Source of the DNA: Clitopilus passeckerianus
Taxonomy: Eukaryota > Basidiomycota > Agaricomycetes > Agaricales > Entolomataceae
Length of the DNA stretch: 64,000 bases
Direction: 5' to 3'
Assembly (NCBI GenBank): GCA_944990035.1
Contig: CALYLX010000159.1
Coordinates: 62,001 to 126,000, forward strand
The translations under genes were made by a program, and so were the position numbers. The notes below the pieces were generated by a model. The model saw only the letters and a list, made by a program, of their open reading frames with translations, searched no databases and was not told the origin of the DNA. Positions 21,981 through 32,469 of this stretch are shown here, piece after piece; within the stretch, counting starts at the first letter, position 1; each line of letters starts with the position of its first letter.

Positions 21981-23010
21981 GTTTGACAGCTGGTCGAGGT
22001 GTAGCCTAAGCTGAGCTAAAAAAATGCAATCTAGTTTCTGGTGATCGGGTAGGGGAGATGGACGTATGGTGCACCAACAGGACAACGACGAGTCAGGATG
22101 CATTTTCCGTCTTACACATGGGTGAAAAGACGAGAGGTTGCAAGGCAAGATGGGGACGTAGTGACCGAAGTGGAGGTGAAGGAGGTGCTGCTGTTGCAGT
22201 TGTCCTTGCTCTTGCTACTGCTGGACAAAGTGGTGATGGAGCGACCGATATCAACCATCCTGGGTCCTAGGCCGCCTATTTCCACGACGACACGACAACA
22301 ATGACTGACAGCAACCGCAACGAGCCATGGACTCGGTGCGTCTTCTCCTGCCGTTGAAGACGAGGAAAGAGGTGGTGGTGGTGGTGGTGGTGGTGGTGAA
22401 GAGGAGGGATGTCCTGCTAGTATTCTTGCTACTCATGCCACATTTGGGAAAATCCCAATCGGCTGTAGCCACCCTATGCCACTGAGAGACGTTGACCGCG
22501 ACGATAACAACTAGTGCACGCTTCTTCCCCTCCCTAGCTTCATCCCCCCTCCTCGACGTCATCCTCCCTACAACCATCCCCCAGCCCATTCGTCCCGGGT
22601 AAAGGACAACTTCCCAGCAACGATGATGCAGCTGTAGAAGGGGGTGAAGATGTTGCAGCTGTTGCACAGCCACCCACATAGGCCTGGTCTGCATATTTCC
22701 ATCGCAAGGACGACCCATGGTACATCTTCCCCAATGAAAGGCGAGGGAGGTGGCGGAGGCAGTGGGCGGAGGTGAAGGAGGTCCTGCTGCTGTTCCTGCT
22801 GCTGATGCAGTTGAGGAAACCAAAAGTGTTGCAACCGTCCAAATTTTTCGAGAATCCTTGACCACGATGACGACGACTAGTCCATGCTTCTTCTCCCAAA
22901 AAGTATCTGCTTCACTCCCCGACACCATCCCGCAGGCCATCCGTCCCAGGTGAAGGATATTCCACGGGCAGGCTCTTCCGCACCGACAGCCTTTCCAACG
23001 TCCATACTCC
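21980..23010. repeat. Degenerate long-period tandem repeats with a (GGT)n core
   Basis: The plus-strand landmark GGTGAAGGAGGT-CTGCTG recurs at about 22165 and 22771, and in altered form at about 22395. A second landmark, CCATCC..CAG.CCAT.CGTCCC, recurs near 22577 and 22921, and a third, AACTAGTGCACGCTTCTTC versus GACTAGTCCATGCTTCTTC, at 22507 and 22876. This suggests 2-3 units of about 220-380 bp with heavy divergence. A (GGT)10-like microsatellite lies at 22370-22400. A minus-strand frame of 254 codons (23015-22254) spans it; I treat that as a by-product of the repeats, though a repeat-containing surface protein is possible. Confidence 0.5.
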
Positions 23011-23555
23011 GCCATGACACCAGGTCCAGGTAGGGAGAGGCACCAGCCGACAGCACAGCTCCTCCCTTTCCTCCATCGTTCCCATTTTTGAGTATAACGT
23101 CAAGATTGACGATGGGATTGGGATGGAAAACGCGTCGAGGATGGGACGGCCCGATGATGGAGGGGCCGACGAAGGGAATCTGTATAGTCGGGCATTGATG
23201 ACGGACAGTTACCCGGATGGTCAGGAACGATAGGGGGTTGACGCTGAAGCCGGGATATTCATATCCATATTCTTCTCCAGCAGACACATTCGTGGTGCGC
23301 CCATGGGCATGGATGCCATTGGCATTATCGGCATCGGTGGCGAAGAGCGACATGACGAATGCATCAACGCCGAAAGTTCCCATCTTCAGGTTCGGCCAGC
23401 TGCTGAGTTTCTTCCTCGCCCGTGATTTCTCCCAACCAATGCTTCACGTTCATCGTCAACATCAGTGAGCGCATGTGCAAGTGCTCTCCAGATGAGGAGC
23501 TCGGGTAGATGCGATGCTTGAGGCCAGTACCTAGTTGCTGGTACCCGGGTATGCC

Positions 23556-24178
23556 TCAGCCTGAGAGCAGCTGGGTTGCATAGTTGCAACCAGATGACAT
23601 GTATACGTTTCGCAAAGGCGAAAGGGAGCCAGAAGTAGGAATTGCGAGTTGATGACGGGACACGGACGAATAAGGAGGCGAGGAGGAAACTCGATGGAGG
23701 AGGTGAAGAAGCTCGTTCAGTCGAAGTTGGGTAGGATGGGCCAGCTTTGAGCACTGGACGACAGGAAGGATCAGACGTGGATACTCCCGATAGAGCAAGC
23801 GTAATACTGCTGGGCTACGGGTACGGGTGTCGGTGTCGGTGTTGGTGAAGAGGTCCATGTAGGGCGAATGCAATGCCTCCTCCGCCTCTTGAGGATTATC
23901 GTCTGGTTTCGATTGCAACTGGTCCTGTATGTCATCGGTGTGCATTTTAGCGAAGGAAACGAGAGCCCGAGGCTGGGTTTTGTTAGAATCATCTTGGGCG
24001 AAAGATGTATTGAAGTGATGACGGATGGTAAGAGGATTTGGGGTGGGTGGACGGACAGCAGCGTGAGTGCTTTCTCGTTGAGGTAATACCAATGGCCACC
24101 TTTCCTAGGTCTGGAGGAAGAGCGAGCGGACGAGGGCTCTACATCCGTTGCTTTTGCTGCTGGTTTTGCACAACCCAT
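23556..24178 (-). CDS. Hypothetical protein, probably two exons
   Basis: ATG at 24178 starts MGCAKPAAKATDVEPSS, a plausible soluble N-terminus. From about 24025 another frame looks coding to the stop at 23556: S-F-A-K-M-H-T-D-D-I-Q-D-Q-L-Q-S-K-P-D-D-N, then R-L-L-Y-R-E-Y-P-R-L, L-R-L-N-E-L-L-H-L-L-H-R and a Ser-rich tail. The frame change implies an intron between about 24110 and 24020, but no donor/acceptor pair gives a clean phase. No known domain. The opposite strand is also open over part of the region, which lowers confidence. Confidence 0.4.
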
Positions 24179-24179
24179 T

Positions 24180-25136
24180 TCTGCATGTGCTGAAATGTTG
24201 CGAAGAGCAACTCGAATATGCGAGACCTGGTGGAAAACGTAGGGAAGCAGATGAGAGAAACGCTATTCTATAGGGGAAAGCTCGTCAGCAACCAAACGGG
24301 AGTGTATTTAGTATAGGAGATGCTGACTGAGATTCTGAGACGACATCATATTCTCTTCTCCGGATATCTCCCTGCGCCCTCCCTTCTTGTAGCCTAAACC
24401 CAAACATAATCTCGGTAGGCGTCGCTATGTTCCAACGGGCGAGACTGGAACGAGACCATTCGTTTCATGAGCAGCGGCGAGGATGCTTGACTCTGGCTGT
24501 TGATCAACCTCGAGCCATGGGGTTGAGCCTACGTTTGGTAGGGAACGCAGAGACCGACGATGTCGAAGAACATCCTGGAAGGCATGTCAAACAGATCTTA
24601 AGGAAAGCCAGCTAGCAACCAAAATCTAATATAAAGAGGGCAACACTGCTCTCACTCACTCGCTTCAAGTACAACAGATCGTCCCAGAAGTTTCACGACA
24701 CCGATTCCTTCCGAGCCAATTTCGCAAGGGTTTGATTTATCGGTCGAGGTGAATACAGCTAGCAGTATTCATGGCCAACGATGAGAGAGAGAGGAAAGCG
24801 AGATGGTCCATTGACTTGCTCCGTCTTCAGGGAAAATCGAGGTGATGGTCAAAAGCGTGAGAACATATTCCCATTCCTGATCTACCCATTGGTACCCACT
24901 GGCCGTGATCAAGTCTCGACCACCACGTCCCCAGGGCTCGGCCTGCCTTTGCCTTCTACACAACTCATTACCGCGCCAGTCATCTAAATCTTACGGCTGT
25001 TGGCATAGAGAGCTTTTAGCCAAATTATACCTGAGATCTGACTACACCCGCCATTTCATATGCAACGGTCTTTGTCTACTTATCCACACTTCCTTCGCTC
25101 GATCATTCAACCGAGCCCGTACTTGTCTTAAGATCT
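24180..25136. other. No supported gene
   Basis: Several 60-80-codon frames without motifs. A frame at 24427-24615 (MFQRARLERDHSFHEQR) has mixed charge but no support from splicing or paralogy. Confidence 0.35.
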
Positions 25137-25505
25137 ATGGATCATAGCCCGAACTCGACTCGGGGTACTCCAACACTCCATCCTGGACTCCTGGACCTGC
25201 GAATCTCTCGTCTGAATATAACTATCTCCCTTCGGCTTTATCTCTATTGTTTGCTATCCTTCGTCGACTCGGATTCCGGCGTGATCGCTGTCCTTGCTAT
25301 CTACTTCTGGCGAACACAAAGCGGACGCAAGGCCGCAGAGACCGTATTCATATCTTCCATGGATCTGCACTCCGAGGCTCACACGTATAGACGCCTTGTA
25401 ACAAGATATGCCAAACACGAGTGGACAGAAAGAAACGCAGGAGACTCAGCATGGATCGAAGAGTACTGTGGCATCCCCGAGGATCCATTTTGGAAGCTAG
25501 GGTAG
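25137..25505 (+). CDS. Hypothetical protein with one hydrophobic segment
   Basis: A 122-codon frame. Residues of about 30-58 are hydrophobic (TISLRLYLYCLLSF and GVIAVLAIYFW), followed by a charged, well-composed C-terminus containing S-M-D-L-H-S-E-A-H-T-Y-R-R-L-V-T-R-Y-A-K and W-I-E-E-Y-C-G-I-P-E-D-P-F-W. The C-terminal part looks like a genuine terminal exon; the first 30 residues may be non-coding. Unrecognised. It precedes the membrane-protein-like gene at 25770 in the same orientation. Confidence 0.35.
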   Translation: MDHSPNSTRGTPTLHPGLLDLRISRLNITISLRLYLYCLLSFVDSDSGVIAVLAIYFWRTQSGRKAAETVFISSMDLHSEAHTYRRLVTRYAKHEWTERNAGDSAWIEEYCGIPEDPFWKLG

Positions 25506-25769
25506 CCCCCCAGCGCCACCATCAGACCTTCAGGGCTGGCCTCTAAGGCGATGACCTTACAAAAAGCCTGGACGGATAAGTATATCCCCGAAAATCACAG
25601 CGTCGCCAATGCTTCCAGCACTACGTAACGAAGACATGAAAATTGCAGCTATAACCCTGGCAATATGGCGCTGATGACAAGTGTGCAGGTAATGCAGCAC
25701 AGCATCGACCAGCCTATATGAAGGGGCTTTCTCAAGTAAAGTATCATTGAGACCTTCACGTCAGTAGGG

Positions 25770-26701
25770 ACAGCGCTTTGAGTTCCAGTACTCGGTAGTT
25801 GCCCCTCTGCATTCGAATGTCGACTTGGCCCTCACAAGCCGCCCATCTACATACACAGACCTGCAGATACCACTTGAGATTTCGTGGTCCCAAGACCCCG
25901 GAGAGAGCGAGCATTGTTCTATCCCGTCCTTGCACATTTACCTCAATCAAGGCAAGGCCCGCTCCACAGTCGCCTTGGCGCCCTTACCCACTCTTCCAGA
26001 CGTTGAAGCAGCCATTTTTCAGGACCCTACCGATACCCCTGTACGTGGCATGCCAGATCGGCCACTCCTCCTTATCAAAGTCAACGGCTATCTCGTCCTG
26101 ACGAGCGCCACCGAGCCCAGTTTTGCCGGCGTCAAAGCAAAGGAATACTTGAGTCAAGATGGCGCCATCGCTGCCATTTGGTGGGACTTTGGAGGCGGAG
26201 TGCTAGCAGTTGTGTATGTCCTCTTTAACCGGTTTATCATTATAGCATCCTTGACAGCATCAAACACAGTTTTTTATGGCTCGGTAAATACGAGGATGTC
26301 GACCCACCCGTGTTGAACTGGTTATTCCACGTGGACTATGCAAGAGAGTTGATATTATTTGGGTGGATGGTTGTAAGTCGTTTGAATATTTACTTCCTTG
26401 ACCCTCATGGCTCATTCAAGGCACTTTGACCACGTTCTACACATTTATGTGGTGGATAACGGGGACAGTGCTAGGCGATTACCGCCGGACACAGCGACTG
26501 GTCACCGTCATGATTTTACAATTACTTTACTGTGCCCTTTACCCGAGTTGGTGGCTAGAATCCAGGCTTGCTTTCTGGCTGAATGAACTACTTTGGCGGA
26601 AAACAAAGGCACATCCTGGTCTACACATCAGCTTTGCTGTCGGGGCGGCTGGTGTAATTAGTCAAAAGGCTTTGGGCGAAAGTCTCTTGTCTATGAAATA
26701 A
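25770..26701 (+). CDS. Hypothetical protein with aromatic/hydrophobic C-terminus
   Basis: The coding frame opens after a TAG near 25768 and contains L-P-D-V-E-A-A-I-F-Q-D-P-T-D-T-P, L-L-L-I-K-V-N-G-Y-L-V-L and W-W-D-F-G-G-G-V-L-A. A GTATGT donor at 26214 pairs with an acceptor at 26257 (44 bp; 26245 would give 32 bp). The next exon reads S-F-L-W-L-G-K-Y-E-D-V-D-P-P-V-L-N-W-L-F. The last (26421-26701) reads T-L-T-T-F-Y-T-F-M-W-W-I-T-G, then L-W-R-K-T-K-A-H-P-G-L-H, ending at TAA. The junction at 26373-26420 has perfect splice signals but the phases do not match (0 versus 1), so a 1-nt indel is possible. The 5' exon is not found. Family unrecognised. Confidence 0.45.
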
Positions 26702-26899
26702 TTACTTTATTTACTTCCATGCCGGCCTTTGTAGCCATTCATTCTCCAACTCCCTATAACCTAAAATATACCGCATATGAATCGATTAGCATGACGACTC
26801 AGGCATCGTCCAAGCTCATGCTTGCACTATGCAACAAGGTTCAAACAACGATCTTTTCTATCCTGTCGCCGTCGGGAGACAAAATTGGAACAAATACTC

Positions 26900-27997
26900 G
26901 GGCTACATGCTTTTTACGTTCCCGCTGGAACGTGTGCGTTCCCATACGTTCCATACGTTACCGTTCCAGTGGAACGTATGCGTTACATGCGTTACCTATG
27001 AAGACCAAAATTTCTATCTGGAAGCATTTAATATCATATATTTGTGTTATAAAATACCTTCTCCTGACCTATACGTGCTTTGGTTTGTTTTAGAAGTGGT
27101 TTTGGGCGTGGTCGACGCCAACCTCGGTCAAGCTTATCTTTGAGATTCGGTCGGAGTTCGAACTAGATTGATGGCGATACTAAAGGCTCTGCACACTGAA
27201 GAATTAGCGTGTGGAGGCCAGTGCGTCTGTCGTTAAGCCTTTAAACTGATTCCGTAAAATTTGAATTGTATATACTTTTATGCTGTTGCAAACGTCAGCA
27301 CCTTCCCAGTCAAAGGTATCAGCACCGGAGTATCACACTTGGTAAGAATTAGTTTGGGAGGTATAAGCCTTGGAGTATAGTCTAAGCTTTATTAAGAGGT
27401 AAAATATATGGTGAATAGTATATAGTAAAACAATTGAGGTCAATACACGCTTGACTATCAAGCCTCAGGAATCCGACGCTAAGTCATTTGGATCCCCGAT
27501 TAATGAAGATTCCCACGACCGGAACGTCAGGAACGCAAGGCCGGAACGCATACGTTCCAGAGTGGAACGTATGGAACGTGAGTGTAAAAATCGGAACGTA
27601 AGTGGAACGCAACCGTTCCCTATCAAAATCTAAAGCCCACAACTTGCTGATGCAAGGCTTCTTATGCAAAGTGATCGAGCATTTCGATCGCCGTGAAAAC
27701 ATTCGAGCCCACTGGGATAACTTTTTTACCGTTTCTCCCATCTCGAAACCCCCCAAAGCGCACATTTTGGCCATTAATTGCGATTATAAAGGTAATTTCA
27801 ACTCGCTTGAAAGCTCGATGAGAGCACTATGTACATTCTGTGCCTAACTGTACATAAGTTTCCACTGGGTGACGTTCAAATACAATAGAATATGTCCAAA
27901 ATTAAACCTCCGGAACGTATATGGAACGTACTTTGGGAACGGGAACGTAGATTGGGAACGTGTAACGTGAGCCGGAACGTAAAAAGCTAGCACCCCC
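26900..27997. mobile_element. Non-autonomous DNA transposon with 8-bp target duplication
   Basis: The element is bounded by perfect direct repeats AAATACTC at 26892-26899 and 27998-28005. Its ends are inverted repeats: GGGCTACATGCTTTTTACG then TTCC at the left, and at the right (reversed) GGGGGTGCTAGCTTTTTACG then TTCC, about 23 bp with small indels. Subterminal and internal clusters of the motif GGAACGT and its complement lie at 26916-27000, 27519-27620 and 27912-27980. The 1,098-bp interior has only short frames and no transposase. An 8-bp duplication with GGG-starting ends fits an hAT-type or short-duplication MULE-type element mobilised in trans. The superfamily is inferred, the boundaries are seen. 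Confidence 0.8.
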
Positions 27998-28005
27998 AAA
28001 TACTC

Positions 28006-28341
28006 AGGGTGTAGACGTGTGATGAGTCGAAGTAGCAACGTGCCTTAGATTACGAGAAATCCAACTTGACGTTACATCGCATGTATATTGAATGACGTTC
28101 CCAAAGGTCAGATGTCGAAATATTCCGGCTCTGCATAATTCAATTCATCATAGAGGGCATACGTAACAACAGATCATACTAATCCCAACCTCCTCGAAGT
28201 CGTAAAAAAAAAAGTATAGAATTCATCAAAGTCCGTTCCGTCCGTACAAAATCATTACTGTCCGGCCGAATGCTCTCCAATCCATGACTCTCAATAACAC
28301 CCAAACCTCCCGGGACCAGAAGCCTCGGGGCTGAGCATCAC
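28006..28341. other. Intergenic, nothing recognised
   Basis: No frame or repeat of note. It contains an A10 run at 28205-28214. It is probably the 3' flank of the minus-strand gene that follows. Confidence 0.35.
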
Positions 28342-29249
28342 TCAGCGTCGACGACTAAGACCCTGAAATGAACTTGAACCCCCAGCCCTGGCCTGACTTT
28401 GCAGGTGAGGACGGGTCTGTGAACGCTGGAAACATTGGGCATGCCGGGCTCGACTCGCTTCAAGACGTCTCTCCACCTCCTTCGCAGCTTCGTCAACTGT
28501 ACAAAAGAAACATCAGCATACTTGTATATGGCGGACCGAGTTGAGTTGGACGCGGACTTACTCTCCCTCTGCGCACGCCCGTACCTCTCGCCAGGTTCCG
28601 CACGATTGGCTTCAGGTCCAATGTAGTCCACTCGTCTCGCGCCAACGGTGAACGTCCCTCCGACGAGTGTCATACGCTGGACACTTTCAAAATGCCTTTG
28701 GATGCCTGTTTATACACGAATAGCCAGTCAGTCCTAAGCCCTGTTTAACATAAGAGAATCAAACATACTCGGCCTCCTCATCCCTTGGATTTCAAAAACG
28801 AGATCCTCACACTCCTTCACCCGTCTGGGTTTCTGCCCTGCCAAATATTCATCTTCGCTCAGGTGGAAGGTGGTGTTCTCGTCGTATAAGTGGACATTCC
28901 GACCGAACACCGTTGCATGCGTGGCGTTGTTCCCGACGTTCACGAGTGGTCGTGTGTTGTCTGCACGAAGTTGGGAAGGGAGAATAGAGGAACGATGCTG
29001 GGCCCTGTTTCCTCCGACGTGTTGGATCTCATGAGCATAGGAGCCATTTTGCGTATAAGAAGGAGAAGGATACGGGGAAGAGGATACGTAGGAGGCTGAG
29101 GAACCTTGAGATTGGTGGGGGTAACGCTGACCGGTGTGTGTCAGGTATGGTGGGCCTGGGCGGGGGTCTGAGAACTGGGGTGGGCTAGGAGGGTAGTAGC
29201 CGGAAGGAGAATACGGAGGGCCTCGGTGGTATGACATCGAAGCAAGCAA
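28342..29249 (-). CDS. Lineage-specific GG-motif family protein, 259 residues
   Basis: Three exons, 29249-28769, 28705-28562 and 28496-28342, with introns of 63 and 65 bp (GTATGT..ACAG, GTAAGT..ACAG) and phases 1 and 1, giving 260 codons with stop. ATG at 29249 (MLAS..) or 29237 (MSYHRG..) could start it. The first 100 residues are Pro/Ser/Tyr-rich and disordered (YSPSGYYPPSPPQF), followed by a globular part with D-E-Y-L-A-G-Q-K-P-R-R. Exon 2, exactly 48 codons, carries M-T-L-V-G-G-T-F-T-V-G-A-R-R-V-D-Y-I-G. Exon 3 has a basic helix E-A-A-K-E-V-E-R-R-L-E-A-S-R-A-R ending S-R-R-R. Function unknown. Confidence 0.8.
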
Positions 29250-29616
29250 GGAGAGAGAAGAGTGGGAGGGTGTTTGGATATGAAGGTTGGGAGTGGATGG
29301 GAGTTGGTGGATGGGAAGACTGGGTTGGCAGCTTGGATGAGACGTGAGAGCGCAAGGTGGAATGGAAGGGGGGAAAAGCCCGGGCGGACGGGTTTCGTAT
29401 CCTCTGGATCCGGTTTCTTCTTATAGATCGCGGGCATTTGGAGCTGGCGACCTTGAGATTGGGCCTAGGGCGAGAATTCGCTGAGCCGAGTCAGTGTCTT
29501 CGTAACCGTAACTGTACCCGTCGACGAAACAAATACAGAGAAGGAAGTTAAAGTATCCTCTTTGAGCGGCCGACGATCTTGACTGGATTGGAACAAATGC
29601 TGTGAACGCATGATAA

Positions 29617-29788
29617 CACTTCAGGCAGGAGTCGCTATGCGAAAACGTGTTTTTTCACATAATTGATTATGGTCGTGTCGTATAACAATGCGCATAGACT
29701 AATTATGCGAACTCTCAGCCAAACTTCACATTATGTGATTGTCTATGCGCAAAAGATCAATTTCGCGTAGTGGTGCTTGCCTGAAGTG
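29617..29788. mobile_element. MITE with inverted ends and TAA target duplication
   Basis: The left end CACTTCAGGCAGGAGTCGCT and right end (reversed) CACTTCAGGCAAGCACCACT are inverted repeats; the match extends into TATGCGAAA versus TACGCGAAA. TAA flanks both sides (29614-29616 and 29789-29791), as expected for a 3-bp target duplication. Internally the 172-bp element is largely palindromic, with CACATAATTGATTATGG against CACATTATGTGATTG and GCGCATAGAC against GTCTATGCGC, so the transcript could fold into one long hairpin. The TAA duplication points to PIF/Harbinger-like mobilisation (inference). Confidence 0.8.
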
Positions 29789-29791
29789 TAA

Positions 29792-30716
29792 GTCACTGGA
29801 AGTCATAGAGAGGCGGTGTGGTTTACGTGAAATCTGACTCGGAGTCAGTCAGCTGGACCCTGCATAGATCTTTGGCGCCAAATTACTAGAAATTGTACGA
29901 CGCCTGCCCCGTGTTGGACAGAAGTGGACAGCGATTTCACGTTTTGACGGAATCTTCAGAGAATCCGAAAGCGGACAATAGAGGCGTTTGTGTGTCCAAG
30001 AGTATAGCTGCGAGCGTTGGAGTTCCCCGAGTTCGATTCGAGCTAAGCAGGATGCCTAGACCTGAGAGGATCCTAGACAAATTTGGAGGAACCGCGAGGA
30101 GGAAAGTGCGATAGACAAAGACCGTCGCATAGGCAACGACGGATGCGATCAGACCTCAAGCATTGTTAAAACCTTCAAAGATTCATGTCGTAATTGTGAG
30201 ATCAAGACAGAGCGCCCGACTGTTTTGCAAAAAACAAAGGTCGTGGTAGACTTGGAGACACGATCCGAAATTGAAGGCCGGTAGCCGCTTGGCAAGGAAT
30301 TTAGTTCTCACGTCATGAGCCTCATCAAATCTTCTCTGCAACGGCAACGCAATTTGGCAAGCAATTTGGTGAACTTGGCTGGCCTATTTTTGACTCGACT
30401 AATAGAGGAATCATGAGGTTAGCGTTGGATAGGAACGATGGATTGAGACTTCCTCTAAGAATCTGCTTATCAAGGGCGGGAACCCAAGGGATGGAGTATG
30501 GCAATCGATTCAGATCCAGATTCCTTCACTTCATATTTGGCGCAACGAACACATTTACGAAGAGTATAATCATCCAGTACTGTACAAATAGTTCAGGGTA
30601 TCCTTCAGAAGTCAATGCAACTGCATTTCATAGCCATAAAGTCCAACAAGCGTCCATACTAAGTCCAAGTGAAAAGTAAAACAAAGTTAAACCGCCTCGA
30701 TCATATGTTTACGAGC
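29792..30716. other. No supported gene
   Basis: Short plus-strand frames only (for example 30413-30679). It lies between a MITE and the 3' end of the next minus-strand gene. Confidence 0.35.
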
Positions 30717-31571
30717 TCATGGCCTACGACTGCTCATACCCGCTCCGTCTTGTGTTAGAGCTAAAGAGCGAGCAGTTTGGGAACTGGCCTCGACAGATAC
30801 AGGGTCAAGTTTCCAAATCGCAGACAGCTTCCCTAGGTGAATGCATCAGTTAAAAGCACCAGTAATCATGACCAAGACAAAAAACTCACCCTCTTTCTCC
30901 CGCTCGTTGATTTCTGGAACAGCCACGCCGTCCGAGTTCTGCACGCGAGTAACGAACCCACAAGCTGTCTCTACGCGTGGTTCAGCACCATCAAACGTGA
31001 GCTGTTCTACGTTGTTAAACGCATACACGGCAGCTGGCCAACCAAACACGAAGTCAGGACATCTCTCTCGAGGTACTGAAGAGATTGTAAACCCACCGGG
31101 TCCTCCTCTAGATTTATTCAGGTCTGCGGTATACCACGCTGGCCTACCCCTCCTATCGTTCTTCCCAACCTCGACCGCAGTAGCGTCGACATGCGCGTAC
31201 ATGTCGACGCCAACGAAGTTGACGGAGCCACAGTTGTTCCCGACATACATGGCGCTAGAGCCGTTGAGATTCATAGAGGTGGCGGGTGGTTGCCAGTTCT
31301 CCCGGTTGAAATGGATCTCGTGGTGACCTTGTTGCAGATGAATACCTCGTGTGGGTGGATTCCCAACGCTCGTGCCATGCGCAGAATGGCCGGAGCTCAT
31401 CGTGGACGAGTGGGTGTCCATGACAGACCCACAGCGCTGGGGTTGGGATCTAGGGTGGGTAGAATTGAATTGACGTTGCCCACCCTGGCCGGAGTGGTAG
31501 TACGTAGATACTTTAGGTTGTAAATTTGAAGAAGTCCTGTGCGACGAATCATACGGCGGACGTTCAGACAT
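30717..31571 (-). CDS. Lineage-specific GG-motif family protein, 265 residues
   Basis: Two exons, 31571-30890 and 30832-30717, with a 57-bp intron (GTGAGT..CCTAG) in phase 1, total 266 codons. MSERPPYDSSHRTSSN opens a Ser/Gly/His/Gln-rich disordered region to residue 100. Then come M-Y-V-G-N-N-C-G-S-V-N-F-V-G-V-D-M-Y-A-H-V, a diverged form of the family motif, and F-V-F-G-W-P-A-A-V-Y-A-F-N-N-V-E-Q-L-T-F-D. Exon 2 gives a short tail ending S-S-R-R-P. The gene is in the same orientation as its neighbours at 28342 and 32748. Function unknown. Confidence 0.75.
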
Positions 31572-32469
31572 GTAGCAGGTCAGAGAAGCGGCGATTGCAA
31601 GAATAGACCAGGAGCTAGGAGGTGGACAGGGGTATGAGCCGGCGGAAGAATACGATTTAGAGGAGAACGAACCTTCAGGCCAGTGACCCCTTGTTTATAG
31701 AACTCCCCGCTACAGCTCTGGGTAGAAGGTAGTAGGCGGTACAATGACCTCTAAGTTCGGTTGAGTCAGTATCCTTACAACGGTGGATGCCGCCAGGACT
31801 GAGCACATCCGATTCGAATGGATGTTCACCATCAGCGATATCTGGATTTGGCTAGAAAAAAGCTGTTAACTTGGCTTGATACAATGACAGGAAGGCAGTG
31901 AAAACGTACGCGCGTTCAACTTGATCTGGTGCTCAGCGCACGTCCTGAAGGCGCTGCCCGACTTTTTCGGGGTGGTAGATAGTGGAAATAGCATCTAAGT
32001 AGGATATTCGGGGGGTAAGAAGCCTCTACCGCCTTTGTAGGTCCATGTCCAGAATGAATAGGGTCCTGAGTCAACATTTGACAACGACTGAGATGTATCG
32101 GATTTCCAGAACTCCCAAGAAATGGTTGCGAGAGAAATGCAAGGGGAACAAAGACCGTCTCGAGTTGAACGACAGATGCGAACAGTCATTGCTGGACCCA
32201 CAGAGCAATAAGGACACAGGTACGAAGAAAGTGCGGGTGTGGGTGGTGGAAGAAAACAAAGGCAGAAGCGTCGCGTTTTAGTGACCAGTAACCGTCGGGA
32301 TAGTCGGGCCGGTATTCCTGATCAATACCTCCTGGAAGAACAACACAAAATGCTTCCGCTTGACAATGAGTTCGTAGCTCAATACCTCCGTCGTAGACTA
32401 AGCATTGTATAAGCGCGAGATTCACATGATCCTCAGGGTCCTTTATTCCTTCTGGATCCGAGCCTGACC

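Noticed and set aside
22254..23015. 254-codon minus-strand frame as a gene
   Set aside because: Explained by triplet-rich degenerate repeats that also keep other frames open; no signal peptide or domain supports it.
26900..27997. Clusters of GGAACGT repeats read as a CRISPR-like array
   Set aside because: Repeats are in both orientations with irregular spacing, lie at the ends of a TIR-bounded element, and the host is a eukaryote.
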